NCBI RefSeq assembly: GCF_040802235.1
Contig: NC_133156.1
Span: forward strand, 183,656,351-183,720,350
Direction of reading: 5' to 3'
DNA length: 64,000 bases
Source of the DNA: Manis javanica
Lineage: Eukaryota > Chordata > Mammalia > Pholidota > Manidae
Of the stretch, positions 30,215-41,973 are shown piece by piece. The position numbers were made by a program, and so were the translations under genes. Below the pieces are notes generated by a model. It worked only from the letters and a program-made list of their open reading frames with translations, did no database searches and was not told the DNA's origin. The first letter of the stretch is position 1. Each line of letters begins with the position of its first letter.

Positions 30215-31440
30215 GTGGTTAGAAGCATGAGGAAAGTTGAAGGATAATTATTGCCAAGCAGCATAATTCAAAGAACTGAATATTTGCTCTAATGTGCAAA
30301 TAGTACATATTATTTTTATTGAAAATGCTTTTAAATATTAGGAGCTGTTATTTGTCTATTACATAAATAAAGCAGAGTTTCTAAGATTAAAAAAAATGTT
30401 TTCTGGCCATAAAGAAGTTAGTTAGAAATCAGTAACAAAAATTTGTAGAAATTCCAAAGCACATATGTGTAAATAATATGTACAAAAAAATGTATGATGC
30501 CACAGTGAAAATTTTTATGTATTTAAAATTTAAAGAAAATGAAAATACTACATATCAAAATTTGTAGAATGCAGGTAAAATGGCATTTCAAAAATAAAAT
30601 ATTACCTAAAATGCTTACATTTGAAAAGAACAGCTAAAAATTAATAAGCTATATTTCCTGCTTAAGATGTTAGAAAAAGAACAGTACGGAAGGAAATGAT
30701 GAAATAGGAACAAAAATTAGTAACTTGAAAGCAAAGATACGATATATTAACTCAAGCCAAAAAAGTTCTTTTTAAAAAATAAAATGCATAACATGGTGAA
30801 ATTGATCAGGAAAAAATAGAAAGATAAAGAAGCAAAATTAGGAACAAAAAAGTGGGGGAGGGGCTTTCATTAGCGATACAGCCAAGTTGTAAAAAGATGC
30901 GGAAACCTAAACACATATTATTAAATGAAAGAAGCCAGTCTGAAAAGGCTACAAACTATGATTTCAACAATATAATATTCTGGAAAGACAAAACTCTGGG
31001 GGCAGTAAAAAGGTAGTAGTTGGAGCAGTAGCACAAAGGATTTGTAGGGCAGGAAACTGCTGTATGTATGATACAACAATACTTGAAAACTTAAAATGAA
31101 TTATTTCCTGAGGGGAAAAGTAACCAAAAAACTATCTCAGAAGAAATAACCATTTAATAATAGTCTAATAGTCAAAGAATTCAGAGCAGTAGTGAAAACC
31201 TGCAGGGCAAAAATAAAACCAAGACTACCACTCCCCAAAAAGCAGGTACAAATAGCTTTAGAATGAGCTCTACCAAAACTCTCTAATCAATCAATCAAAC
31301 CATACAAACTTCCTGAGAATAGGCAACAATCATAAACTTATTTTGTGAGGCCTGAAAGCCTTGGAACCAAAACAGACAAGAAAGGTAGAAGAAAGGAAAA
31401 ACCACAAGCCAAATTAACTAATACATTACATGACGGCATC
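30215..31440. other. Intergenic AT-rich sequence, old L1-like in part
   Basis: Very A-rich text with stretches like AACCTAAACACATATTATTA and GAAAGAAGCCAGTCTGAAAA, the latter resembling the L1/HAL1 3' region. No gene seen. Confidence 0.4.
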
Positions 31441-31845
31441 TGTTGGGAGTCCAATTCACAGAACTCTGGGCATCACAATCAAATTAGGACAGGTTATCCA
31501 TTAAGATAGATTATCCGTTGTGGGATAATTTTATTTCTCTAGATTGTTAAACTCAGGCATGACCATATGATTTGCTTTGTGCAAAAAATGAGTGAAAGTG
31601 GCCTGCATTTCTGGACAAAAGCATAAGAGCCAGTATATCTTTGCTATGGTTACCAGCATGGTTCCAGATAGTGGGTATTCTGCCAGCCTGTGTGCTGCTG
31701 GAATGAGGAAGATGATAAGGCAGGACAGAGTCCCCAGCTGATTTAAGGTTGTTGATCCACAGTGAGGTAAGTCATTTCAAGTCACATAGATCTGAGGGTT
31801 GTTTGTCACTACTAGGTTCTAACCTATCTCGATTCATACAAGCCA
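31440..31845 (+). mobile_element. Old LTR/MaLR-like fragment
   Basis: TGTTGGGAGTCCAATTCACA, GCATAAGAGCCAGTATATCT, ATGGTTCCAGATAGTGGGTA and GGGTTGTTTGTCACTACTAG resemble an old LTR-class repeat. The family is uncertain. Confidence 0.4.
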
Positions 31846-32930
31846 TGGAGTCATTGACCAGAATGAGTTACAGCTACATGTGCTGACTTAGAAATATGAC
31901 CGCGGTATATTATACTAAGTGAAAAAAGCAAGTTGCAGGAAAAAATGTAGCATTTATCTTTGAAAGCAATAGAGAAAGGTTTGAAAACAATATTTTTTAG
32001 TTTAGACATCTTTTTTCTAAATATAATCAGAGTAAAAGCTAACCTCAGCAAATGGAAAAACCCTAGAAACAGTCTCCTTAAGGTTAGGAAGACAAGGTTA
32101 TCCACCATTACCACACTAATTAATATTCTGAACCTATGATAATTAGAAAAAACTACAAAAACAATGGGCGAATTCAATAAAGTACCTGGGTAAAAAAATT
32201 AGTATACTGAAAATTAACATATAAATTATCTGTATGCATTTCGGAATTCCCACACTTTTTTCACTTCTAACTTAATTTTATGGCCAGAAAACATGATATG
32301 CTGTCTTTTTTTGTTTCAAAGAAATTCTGGTTATTAGGAGGCTTAAATGAAATAAAGACAGAAACATTTAGCAAAGAGCATGCAACATAGCTAAGAACTT
32401 AATAAGTAGTCAATATTATTATTTCTCATATCCTGGTTTGCCACATAGTTGGAACTTTCAAAATACCACTTCTCTAATGTTTTCCTTTCCTTGTAATTAT
32501 ACTATCACAATATATAGTGATACCAGGGAGGCCCACTGTGAAGAATAGCTTGACTCAGGCATCGCAGCAAAAATCGATCGCAAGGTTGAAGTTACGATGT
32601 TCAAAGAATAGGAAAAGAAGTCTTACTGTGTCAAACCATAACGAGAATATTATGCAATTCTGAGAATTCTATTTATGAAAAGAGGACTCAGAAAGGATTT
32701 CTGTGATGGCAATGCTTCTTCAAAGGCCCGTTTTTGAAGAAGGAATGGAAGAACCCTGAGTGCTTTGACTTGGAAGAAAGAACCCTCTTTTAGAATGGTG
32801 TTGCTTGGTAGCTTCCTTCCTGACTGGAACATATAATGTGTCTCAACTGGAAACCTCACATCTCTTAGGAGGCATGTGGGCAATTCCATTGGAAAAAACT
32901 TAAAACACTCTCTATACAAAAGGGACCTTC
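31846..32930. other. Intergenic, nothing recognised
   Basis: AT-rich sequence. Short minus-strand frames (31851-32177, 32650-32919) show no domain or gene-like context. Confidence 0.4.
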
Positions 32931-32934
32931 AGCT

Positions 32935-33068
32935 TTGGCACTGCTGACATTTTGGGCCTGATAGTTCTTTGTGGTGAGGGCTATCCTGTGCATTTCACGA
33001 TTTTTAACAATATCCATGGCTTCTGCTCACTAGATCACACTAGCAGCTCTTCCAGTTGAGAACTGCTT
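32935..33068 (-). mobile_element. MER20 DNA transposon, antisense, truncated
   Basis: TTTGGCACTGCTGACATTTT, GGGCCTGATAGTTCTTTGTG, GGGCTATCCTGTGCATTTCA and TTGAGAACTGC are MER20 (hAT-Charlie) read in reverse. Confidence 0.8.
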
Positions 33069-33599
33069 TAGATAATCTCTTGGCACCAGCACAATCATAA
33101 ACACAACCTGGCATTGAAACCCCATAGTATTATTACCAGGTGATCATCCAGATGATCAGGATACACTGATAATCATTTTTAAAATTTACAATCAAAATAG
33201 ACAAAATTGAAAAAATCTCCTGGAAAAAGTGTATTCTTCTTCCCTACCTCCAGTTTAAGAAACAACGTAATGAATTTTAGTCTTGGAAAGGACTATTTTT
33301 CTAATTAATATAGTTGAGAAGACTAAGGTTCTCCAGCAACCTGCCCACAGTGTCACCACAAGCTTGACAAGGACCAAAGGCGCAGGAAATCTCATCCCAG
33401 AGTTTTTTAACACACACTGTCCTCAGGAGCTAGCTTTAATCGTGAACAAATTCTTTTTAGATTTATTCTGTGTGATTACAACGACCAGAACTAGGGCATA
33501 CAGGAAGCCGAGTTCAACTCATTATATAAGAGAAAACGTTCGGTATGTCAGTGTAGTTAAGGAAAAAAAGGATAACTTGATATGAACACAGAAGTGACA

Positions 33600-34016
33600 G
33601 AAACAGCGAAGATCTGGGGGACAAGTCCCCCCTGACAAAACGCTAAGTCGTGAGGTTTTTGCATCAATGACCAATGGAACTCTGCTCAGAAAAACGGCTC
33701 TCTTAGGCCTTAAACAGACATGCCCAGCGCTAAAGCCACATCGGTGCCTGCCCTATCGGCTGGGTCGGCCAGCACTACAGCCCAGGGCGTTACCTGACCC
33801 TTATAGCCCCTAGGACAAGAGCAAACTCCACCCCGGGACTCTGCGGCGAACGTCAGCCGCCTGCATGAAGAGGAAACTACAACTCCCATCAAACAGTGCT
33901 AGATGAGGTGAGCGGGCACTCGCCGCACGTGGGCGGCTCCGACCAATAACGACTGTCGTTACAGCGAACAGTTTGGCCGAGTTTGTAAAAGGCCGCGGCA
34001 GGCGAAGAGACAGGAG
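33600..34016 (+). promoter_or_regulatory. C2orf42: C2orf42 promoter region
   Basis: A shift to GC- and CpG-rich sequence with, in order, CCAAT (33671-33675), a ZNF143/SBS-like ACTACAACTCCCATCA (33876-33891), an E-box CACGTG (33926-33931), an overlapping GC box GGGCGG (33931-33936) and CCAAT (33943-33947). There is no TATA box. Initiation probably falls between about 33950 and 33990. Confidence 0.75.
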
Positions 34017-34400
34017 GTGAGGGCGGTCAACAGCTTGGGGCCCTGGGCTGTGGTGGGAGGGTGGGGGCGCAGGGCAGATAAGGGGGCCGTGTTCCCAGAA
34101 GGCGGGATGGCGGTGGGACGGAAGTGTTAGGTCGGGAACCGTGGCGGAGAGCGTGTCCAAGTTGCAGGGTGCAGGCCAGTTGATGCTTCGGGTTTGGGCC
34201 TACTCAGGACCGGAACTGAGCGGCCGCGCGGGGAGGATGCTGGGAAGCAGGTCCGTAGGTGGTGCGTCGGAGGCAGATGGGTCCCGGAAGCCGAATGCGA
34301 GTTTCGCCTTCCGCGGGCCTGGTTCCCAGACACTTGACGGCCTGAACCCGGCGCCTTTTCTCCGCTATTCCGAGGCAGCGCAGTACTGATGGAAGCACCC
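33830..34400. promoter_or_regulatory. CpG island over C2orf42 exon 1
   Basis: Dense CpG dinucleotides (GCCGCGGCAGGCG, GAGCGGCCGCGCGGGGAG, CCGCGGGCC), unlike the CpG-poor rest of the window. The long open frames here on both strands arise from GC richness. Confidence 0.8.
33950..34016 (+). other. C2orf42: C2orf42 non-coding exon 1 (start inferred)
   Basis: GGCCGCGGCAGGCGAAGAGA then CAGGAG with donor GTGAGG (34017). The 5' end is inferred from the CCAAT/GC-box spacing. It contains no ATG. Confidence 0.6.
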
Positions 34401-34499
34401 TGGACCAGGAGTCGAGAGTTCTGCCTTATAGGCCTGCCCCTTCCTCTCCCTTGTGGTTTGACAAGGAATCCAGCAGGTGCCAAATGCAGCGTTAGATCA

Positions 34500-34665
34500 T
34501 CGGGTGGCTGGCTGTGAGACATCAAAATCTCTCTTTCTCTGAGCCAGTTTCTTCATCTCTAAAATGGGTAAAATAGTACCTGCTGCACAGGATCGTGGTG
34601 AACAGTACATAAGTAAATGCATGGGAAGGGCTTAGTTATACTCAGTAAACCTTAGCAAATTTATT
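34500..34665 (+). mobile_element. MIR SINE, sense
   Basis: CTCTGAGCCAGTTTCTTCAT, CTCTAAAATGGGTAAAATAG, TACCTGCTGCACAGGATCGT and GGGCTTAGTTATACTCAGTA are the MIR core and 3' part. Confidence 0.85.
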
Positions 34666-34899
34666 TTACAATCAAGGCATAATTCGTTCTCTTCATTTAC
34701 TGTGCTTCACAAGCATTAAACAGCATCCTCCAAACTGTTTCTACAGCCAAAGAGTACCTGACTGAAAGCCCATCACTTCCAGGGAGGGTTTATGGGTTAA
34801 GTATTCCAGGACCAGTTTCTTTACACCGTGAAGCTATTTTGTAAACTTGCTGAGGAAGAAGAGACTTTTTTAGGCAGGATTTAAATACAGATTTCAAAT

Positions 34900-36070
34900 A
34901 CAAGTGCTTTCTTTCGGTAAAATTGACATTACATTCATTTCAGGTGTATAAAAATTTGGTATTTATATACAATGGGAAAGTGACCAAAAAATTTTGTTTT
35001 CCCAGTGATGAGAACTTTTAAGATATACTCTCTTGGCAACTTTCAAATATGCAATACAGAATTATGGACTATAGTACTGTAGTCACAATGCTGCATATTA
35101 TATCTCCATGACTTAATTTTATGACTGGAAGTTTGTACCTCTTGATTCCCTCCCTTTCTCCACTCCTGAGCGGCCCCAAACCCTTCCCCTCTGGCAACCA
35201 CTAATCTATTCTCTCTAAGTTTTTTGTTTGTTCACTTGTTTTGTTTTTAGATTGCACATATAAGTGAAATCATATGGTATTTGCCTTTCTCTGATCTGTC
35301 TCACTTAGCATAATACCCTCTAAGTTCATGCATGCTGTGGCAAATGACAAGATTTCCTGCCTTTTTATGGCTAACTAGTATTACATTGTGTGCATATGTG
35401 TATATGTATATATACATATATATACCATCTTCTTCATCCATACATCAGTGGACACTTTTTTCCATATTTTGGCTATTGTAAATAATGTTGCAGTGAACAT
35501 AAAGATGCATATATCTTTTCAAATTAAATGTTTTCATTTTCTTCGGCAAATATAGGCCTCATAAATTGTGTTACTTATGTGTATATCTTGATACTCCTTC
35601 CTTATCAATACATGTAGATCTGATTCTTTTTAATTGCTCTATAGTAGCATATTGTATGGTCACACCATAACTTATTTAGTCAGCTCTTAGACTTTCTGTT
35701 GTACATAATTGTGTACATGTGAGAATACAACTCTGAAATCTTAAAAGTGAAATTGCTAAGTCAAAAGTTTTACATTTATTTTATTTAAATCCCTTTAAAG
35801 AGGATGTTGCAGTTTATACTCCCACTTAAAATGGTGCAGTGTCTTTATCTCCACATCCTCGCAAACACAATGAGAACATTTACCTTCTTTGTCACTTTGT
35901 CAAAGTATTGTCATTTTAATTTGCTTCTCACTGTAAGGTTGAATTTCAGATGTTTAAAACTATTTTTCTTTTTTCTTTTTAATAAGCTGTCTTTTCATGC
36001 CCTTTGCTCATTTTTCTAGTGCTTTTCTTTTTCTGATTTACAAAAACTCTTAGGAAATTAGCTCTTTGAC
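34900..36070 (-). mobile_element. Old L1 (L1M-type) 3' region, antisense
   Basis: AATTGACATTACATTCATTT, CAGGTGTATAAAAATTTGGT, CTCACTTAGCATAATACCCT and TTGGCTATTGTAAATAATGT are antisense L1M 3' UTR and ORF2 end. A (TATG/TA)n run lies inside at 35390-35425. Confidence 0.8.
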
Positions 36071-36084
36071 ATTTGCACTCTAAA

Positions 36085-37460
36085 TATTTTCCCTTTTTAA
36101 TGGCAGCCTTATTGAAATATAATTCACATAACAAATTCAACCTATTAAAGTGTTATAATTCAGTGATCTTATAATTTCATAGAGTTGTACAACCTTTCAT
36201 TACCCTAAAAAGAACTGTATTTATTAGCAGTCACTCTCATTTCCCTCTTTACCCCTAGCCCTTGGCAGTTAATCTACTTTCTGTGCATTTGCCAATTCTG
36301 GGTATTTCATTTAAATGGAATCAGACAATGTGTGGCCTTTTGTTGTCTGTTCAATGTTTGTTCATCCATGTTGTAGCACGTATCAGATCTTCATTCTCTT
36401 TACGGCCCAATAATATTCCATTGTATGGATACACCACATTTGTTTATTCATTCATCAAGTTCATGGACATTTGGATTGATTCTACTTTCTGGCTCTTATG
36501 AATCCTACCACTATGAACATCTTTATACAAATTTTTCTATGTTTTCAATTCTCTTGGGCATATATTCTCTGTGGAGTCATATGGTAATTCTGTTTAACAT
36601 TTTGATGAACCATCAATTTTCCAAAATGGCTGCACCATTTTACAATACCATCAGTAATGTATGAGGGTTCCAACTTTCTATATCTATGTCAGCACTCGTC
36701 TCTTTTTTAGTCATTTTAGTGCCTATAAAGTGACATATTGTGAATCTGATTTCCATTCCCCTAAGGACATGATGTTGAACATATGTCTTTTGGCTGTTTC
36801 TATAACTTCTTTGGAGAAATACCCATTCAAATCCTTGCTTATTTTTAGGAAGAGTTGTATTTGTTGTATTTTCAAAAATGTATGTGGTTTTGGGAGATTT
36901 CCACTGCTCTACTCACGCCGCCATCTTGGCTCCCTCTTCTCCTTGCCTATTTTTAAATTGGGTTATTTGTCTTTTTATTGTTCACTTTTAAGTGTTCTTT
37001 ATGTATTCTGGACACAAGTCCCTTATCACATACATGACTTATAAATGTTTGCTCCCATTCTGTGGAGTTGTCTTTTCACTTTCTTGATGGTATCCTTTGA
37101 GGCACAAATGTTTTTAATTTTGGTGAAGCCCAATTTTTCTATTTTCTTTTGTCACTTATACTTTTGGTGTCATATCTAAGAAACCACTAACTAATCCAAG
37201 ATCATGAAGATTTACTCCTGTGTTATTTTCTAAGAGTTTTATAGTTTTGGCTTTTACATTTATGTCTTTGATCCATTTTGAATTATTTTTTGAATACAGT
37301 GTTAAGATAGGGATCCAGCTTCATTCTTTTGCAGGTGAATATCTAGTAGTCTCAGCACCATTTGTTGACAGAACTATTCTTTCCCCAATAAATGATCTTG
37401 GTATCACTGTCAAAAATCAATTGCTCATAAATGTGAGGGTTTATTTCTGACTTTCAGTTC
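36085..37460 (-). mobile_element. Second old L1 (L1M-type), antisense, interrupted
   Basis: Starts TTATTGAAATATAATTCACA (3' end) and runs into ORF2 text such as GATCTTGGTATCACTGTCAA. It is interrupted at 36847-36940 by a short insertion, after which TTTTTAAATTGGGTTATTTG resumes. Confidence 0.8.
36833..36954 (-). mobile_element. L1 5'-end-only insertion with 14-bp target duplication
   Basis: Flanks are CCTTGCTTATTTTT (36833-36846) and CCTTGCCTATTTTT (36941-36954). The 94-bp insert reads on the minus strand GAGCCAAGATGGCGGCGTGA and continues to ATACAACTCTTCCT, which is how a mammalian L1 5' UTR begins. It has no L1 3' end; only AAAAATA precedes the flank. Confidence 0.75.
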
Positions 37461-37504
37461 TATCCCATTGATCTGTATTTCTATTCATAAGTGGTACCAC
37501 ACTG

Positions 37505-38310
37505 TCTTTTTTTCCCCTCCAATTTTATTGAGATATGATTGACATGTAACATTGTGAAGTTTAAGGTATACACGTTGGTTTTATATACTTAACATATTGT
37601 AAATTGATTATAACCATAGCATTCATTAGCTAACACCCCCATCATGTCACATAATTACCATTTCTTTTTTGTGGTGAGCACATTTAAGATTTACTCTTAG
37701 CAATTTTCAAGTATATAACAGCGTTATTAACCATAGTCACCAAGCTGTACATTAGATCTCCAAAACTACTTGTCTTATAACGAAGTTGGTACCCTTTGAC
37801 TGACATCTCCCCATTTCTCCCCCCATCCCCACCAGCGCCTGACAACCAGCATTCCATTCTTTGTTTCTATGAGTTTGGCTTATTTAGGTTCTACTTACAT
37901 GGGAGGTCATACAGTACTTGTCCTTCTCTGTCCACATTGTCTTAATTTGCTTTGAAATCAGACAGTGTGAGTCCTTCTACTTTGTTGTTTCTCAAGATTG
38001 TTCTGGCTTTTCCTGGTGCCTTTCATTTCCATATGAATCTTGTCAATTTCTGCAAAAAAGGTATCTGGGATTTTGGAAAAGGTATCTGGGATTTTGGAGG
38101 GGATCACATTGTATCTTCAGATGAGTTTGGGGAGTAGTGCCATTTAACAGTATTAATGCTGGACCATGAAATTGAGATTTCTTTCCAGTTTTTAGGTCTT
38201 TAATTTCTTTGAATGATGTTTTGTAGTTTTCAGAATACACATCTTGTACTGCTTTTGTTGCTCAGTTTGTTTTGTCTTTAGATATAGCGTATGGTACTTT
38301 TTTCCATGCA
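37505..38310 (-). mobile_element. Third old L1 fragment, antisense
   Basis: AATTTTATTGAGATATGATT, GACATGTAACATTGTGAAGT (3' UTR) and then TTGTTTCTCAAGATTGTTCT (ORF2), all antisense. Contains a 21-bp tandem duplication at 38056-38097. Confidence 0.75.
38056..38097. repeat. 21-bp tandem duplication
   Basis: The unit AAAAGGTATCTGGGATTTTGG occurs twice without change, inside antisense L1 ORF2. Confidence 0.9.
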
Positions 38311-38399
38311 GAATATTTTATTTTTATGTAATCAAATATAATCAGTCTTAATTTTTAAATGGACAAAATATTTAAGTAGCTGTGTTTCAAAGGGACACT

Positions 38400-39190
38400 A
38401 ATTAAACAAGCATGCAAATTGTTGCTTACCACCATTATTCATTAGGGAAATGCAGATTAAAACCACAATGCGATACCATTTTACCTCCACTGTAATCAAA
38501 TAGCTACAACCTAGAAGACGGTAAGTGTGGGCCAGGAAGTGGAGAAATAGGAACTCTTCTTATGTTGCTGGTGGGAATGTAAAATGATACAGCCATTTTG
38601 GAAGGCAGTTTGGCAGTTTCTTTAAAAATTAAGTGTAAACTTACCATATGACCCAGCAATTCCAGTTCTAGGTATCCACCCAACAGAAATGAAGGTGTTT
38701 GTCTATACAAAGACTTGCATGTTAATGCCCTCAGCATCACTGTTCATAATAGCCAAAAATTGGAAACAGTCCAAATATTTGTCAGCTGGTAAATGGATAA
38801 ACAAAATGATATAATTTCCATACAATGAAAAACTATTAAGCAATAAAAAATGAATGAAGTACTGATACATGTTACAATATGGTTGAACCTTGGAAACATT
38901 ATGTTGAGTGAAAAAAGCCAGACATAAAAGGCCACATACTGTTTGATTCCATATATACCATATATATGAAATGTCCAAAAAAGGTAACTCTATAGAGACA
39001 GAAAGCAGATTAGTGAATGGGGGTAGGAATGGTAACTGACTGCAAATGGCGAGAAGGATCTTTTGGGGTGATGACAGTATTCTAAAACTATTGTAGTGAT
39101 CTATAAATTTAATAAATATTGAGTTGTATACTTAAAACGGGTGAATGTCATGATATGTAAAATATACCTCAATAAAGAGTTTTTAAAGAA
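38400..39190 (+). mobile_element. Old L1 3' region, sense
   Basis: AAATGCAGATTAAAACCACA, TGCTGGTGGGAATGTAAAAT, ACCCAGCAATTCCAGTTCTA and a tail TACCTCAATAAAGAGTTTTT are the L1 ORF2 end and 3' UTR. Confidence 0.85.
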
Positions 39191-39699
39191 GAACTGATGT
39201 AGTCAGGAAAAATTTAATCAGTATTTTATGGATTCAGTGACATTTAGGATATCCTCATTCTGATATTCTTAAAAAATACATTTTTAAACCCCCACACTAT
39301 TTATTCTATTATGCTAACAGTTCTGTCTTTTGTAATGGAATGTTTTAACTACCTGGAATTAATTTGAGTATACAAAGTGAGACAGGATGAATAAGATATT
39401 TAATGATAATTTTTGCCCTTAAATTTTCCTTATATATTGTATAATTTTAGGAAATTTTAGTAAGCTAGTGTATTGATTAAAATTATTTGGATCCCTTCCC
39501 TTTACTCATGTAATCACTGATGTACTTTTCAAACATTTTTAGAAGTAGAACCTTTTTCTCCCAATAAAATCTTACTCTGTAAAATTGGGTACTGTAAGAT
39601 TTGGGTACTCTATAAGTACTACTATAAGATTTGGGTACTCTGTACCCAAGTAAATTTTTAAGAAAACTAGAAATAATATTCTGAGTCTATTCTACTGAA

Positions 39700-40380
39700 A
39701 TACTTGCATCTGTATGCTAAGATAAATATTTCGGATGTTCATTGCAGCATTGTCTAGAATAAAAACCCATCGGACAAGCTGGTTAAACTATAGTGTATTC
39801 ACATAACAGATTATTGTACAGTCAGTAGAAATGGTGTTCAGAGCCATTCGTGCTAACATGAAAAGAAATCTGTGATAAAATTTTAAAAGAGCACACTTCA
39901 GAGCAATGTGTATAATTCCATTTTTCTAAAAAGAAAGTACATACATACATATATTTATAAACATAAAATAATCTGATGGATATTAGCCAGCCTGCTGGTA
40001 ACTATATTTATGCTTGAGAAGTGGGGATTTTGGGGGGGATGTGGAGATAGTGGTAGTGGTAGGAGTAGTGCATAAAAGGGGTCTGTATTTTTCCACTTTT
40101 ACATTATAATTTTGTAAGTTGACTCTTTTCTGAAAATATGAAATTATTCTAAAATAAAGTTTATTCTAAAAAAATAGGGCATTAGTGGAAAAACTGGTGA
40201 AATCCAAGTCTGTGGTAGAGTTAATAGTATTCTACCAGTGTTAAAGTGTTAGTTTTGACAAATGTCCCATGGTTATGGTAGATGTTAACTTTTGGGGAAG
40301 CTGGATACAGGAACTCTGACTATCTTTGTAGCTTTTCTATAAATCTGAAATAATTCCAAAATTAAAAGTTTAAAAAAGAT
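39700..40380 (+). mobile_element. Old L1 3' ends, sense (two pieces)
   Basis: GTTCATTGCAGCATTGTCTA to about 40165, then GACAAATGTCCCATGGTTAT to TAATTCCAAAATTAAAAGTT at 40380. Both resemble L1ME-type 3' ends. The break between them is approximate. Confidence 0.65.
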
Positions 40381-40857
40381 GTGCATTTGTAATTTTGAAA
40401 GATACTAATAAATTGCCCTCTACAGGGCATAATAAAAAAATAAAAGGAAAATAAGAGGAAGGAGTGGAATTCCCATGATGAGGCAAAAACTACATCACCT
40501 CACGGCTTCCCCACATAGCGGCAAACTAGTTCTTTCCTCAGTGAGCAAGGTTGTTCTTTTTTCTACTTTAATGACATGTTAAATCATCATCAACATAACT
40601 CTTAAAATTGATTTTTTGCTAAGCTTTTTCATATGTATGCTTTTTTCCCCACTTTGCAAATATAAAACAACCTGTAACTCAGAAGTTACAAGACTTGTTC
40701 ATAGGCAACTGGCATAAAGGGCAAACTAAATCCTCCTCCTTTTCCCTTTGGAACAACATTCCTTCCTGAGAACCCGTGTTTAGCTGAATGAGAATACCTA
40801 CTAAAGACGTTTGTTAACTTGGAAAGGCAAGTGTGTCTCCATGAGTGTTTTTTAATG

Positions 40858-41062
40858 GGTGATTTTGCCCCCCAGAGAACCTTTTATCAATACCTGGAGA
40901 CATTTTAAGCTTTTTTACAGTTTGGAGAGGAGGGGTAGACTGCTACTGGCATCTAGTGGATAGAGACCAAGGATCCTAAACTGCACAGGACAGCGACCCC
41001 CGCCCATTAAGGAATTATCTAGCCCAAAATGTCAGTAGTGGCAAAGTTAAGAAACCCTGCTG
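40858..41062 (+). mobile_element. MER20 DNA transposon, sense
   Basis: GATTTTGCCCCCCAGAGAAC, CTACTGGCATCTAGTGGATA, GCACAGGACAGCGACCCCCG, GCCCAAAATGTCAGTAGTGG and AAGAAACCCTG: nearly full-length MER20. Confidence 0.88.
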
Positions 41063-41564
41063 TAGATCATATTTCACAAAGTTTTATTCATTGTGGATAC
41101 TCAGCAAATATTACAGGTGGGGGATTAGGTCATAGCAAATTGAAAAGGTGGACATTCTTAGACTTTTCTTGTTTGGACTTCGCAGTTTGTTAATCAGTGG
41201 ACTGTAGAAGATGTGGAGGGAAAATATTTTATCAAGACTATCCTTTTGGGCCAGGGTGGGAAAGCAATGCTAATAGCCTATTTCAAAATCACAAGCAAAT
41301 TACCTTTCTAAAAAAGCTTTAAAACATTGAACTTTAGTTACTAGTAGGCATGTTGAACTAATTCCTACAATTTACTTATAAAATGCATCGAAATAGAAGA
41401 GGGATTGATAGATGAAAAACAGGGTAGATAAATATGTAATAAAGCAAAAATAGTAAAAATGTTTCTAGAATCTAGAATCTAGTGGGTAAGTATACAGAGG
41501 TTCACTGGGGTTCAAAAGCAGAGATTCTCACTCTTCTCAGCTGACGCTGGGTATTGAAAACTGC

Positions 41565-41735
41565 ATTTTTGATTTTGCTGAGTTACCTCCGGCAAGTTAC
41601 TTAACTTTAAAATTTTCATCTGAAAAGTGGTTGTTTGGCTCAAATGAGATACTGTTATTGTGAGGCTCAAACAAAAATGTGAAAGCGCTTTGAAAAGCAT
41701 AGAGCACTTTAAAAATGTAATTCGTTACCCTTAGG
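41565..41735 (+). mobile_element. MIR SINE, sense
   Basis: GGCAAGTTACTTAACTTTAA, AAATTTTCATCTGAAAAGTG, GTGAAAGCGCTTTGAAAAGC: decayed MIR core and 3' side. Confidence 0.7.
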
Positions 41736-41973
41736 AAGGAGAAGTGTTTGACAGTTTTATACGGTGGCTCTAGGTGTTATGGACAACTCCTTGTGTAATG
41801 ACATCAGCACTATTTTACCTTTTTGGCAATCAGAAGTACAAAACAGCCATTTCCATAACAATTTCTGTCAAGATATTTCTTAAGTATTTGTGAAAGACTT
41901 AATTCCTATTCTGAGAAGAAAGGATCCTCCTGTCTTTATATAACTTTAATGTTTTTTCTTGTTTTCCTTACAG

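Larger units (their letters stand above)
34017..41973 (+). other. C2orf42: C2orf42 intron 1
   Basis: 8-kb intron made largely of old L1 pieces (34900-40380), with MIR and MER20 elements. The end is defined by the CTTACAG acceptor of the inferred exon 2. Confidence 0.6.

Noticed and set aside
33810-34525. Overlapping long frames on both strands, up to 132 codons
   Set aside because: They come from GC/CpG richness of the C2orf42 promoter; no splice, start context or recognisable protein.
36661-37044. 127-codon plus-strand frame
   Set aside because: Antisense of an old L1, spanning the short 5'-end insertion; not a gene.
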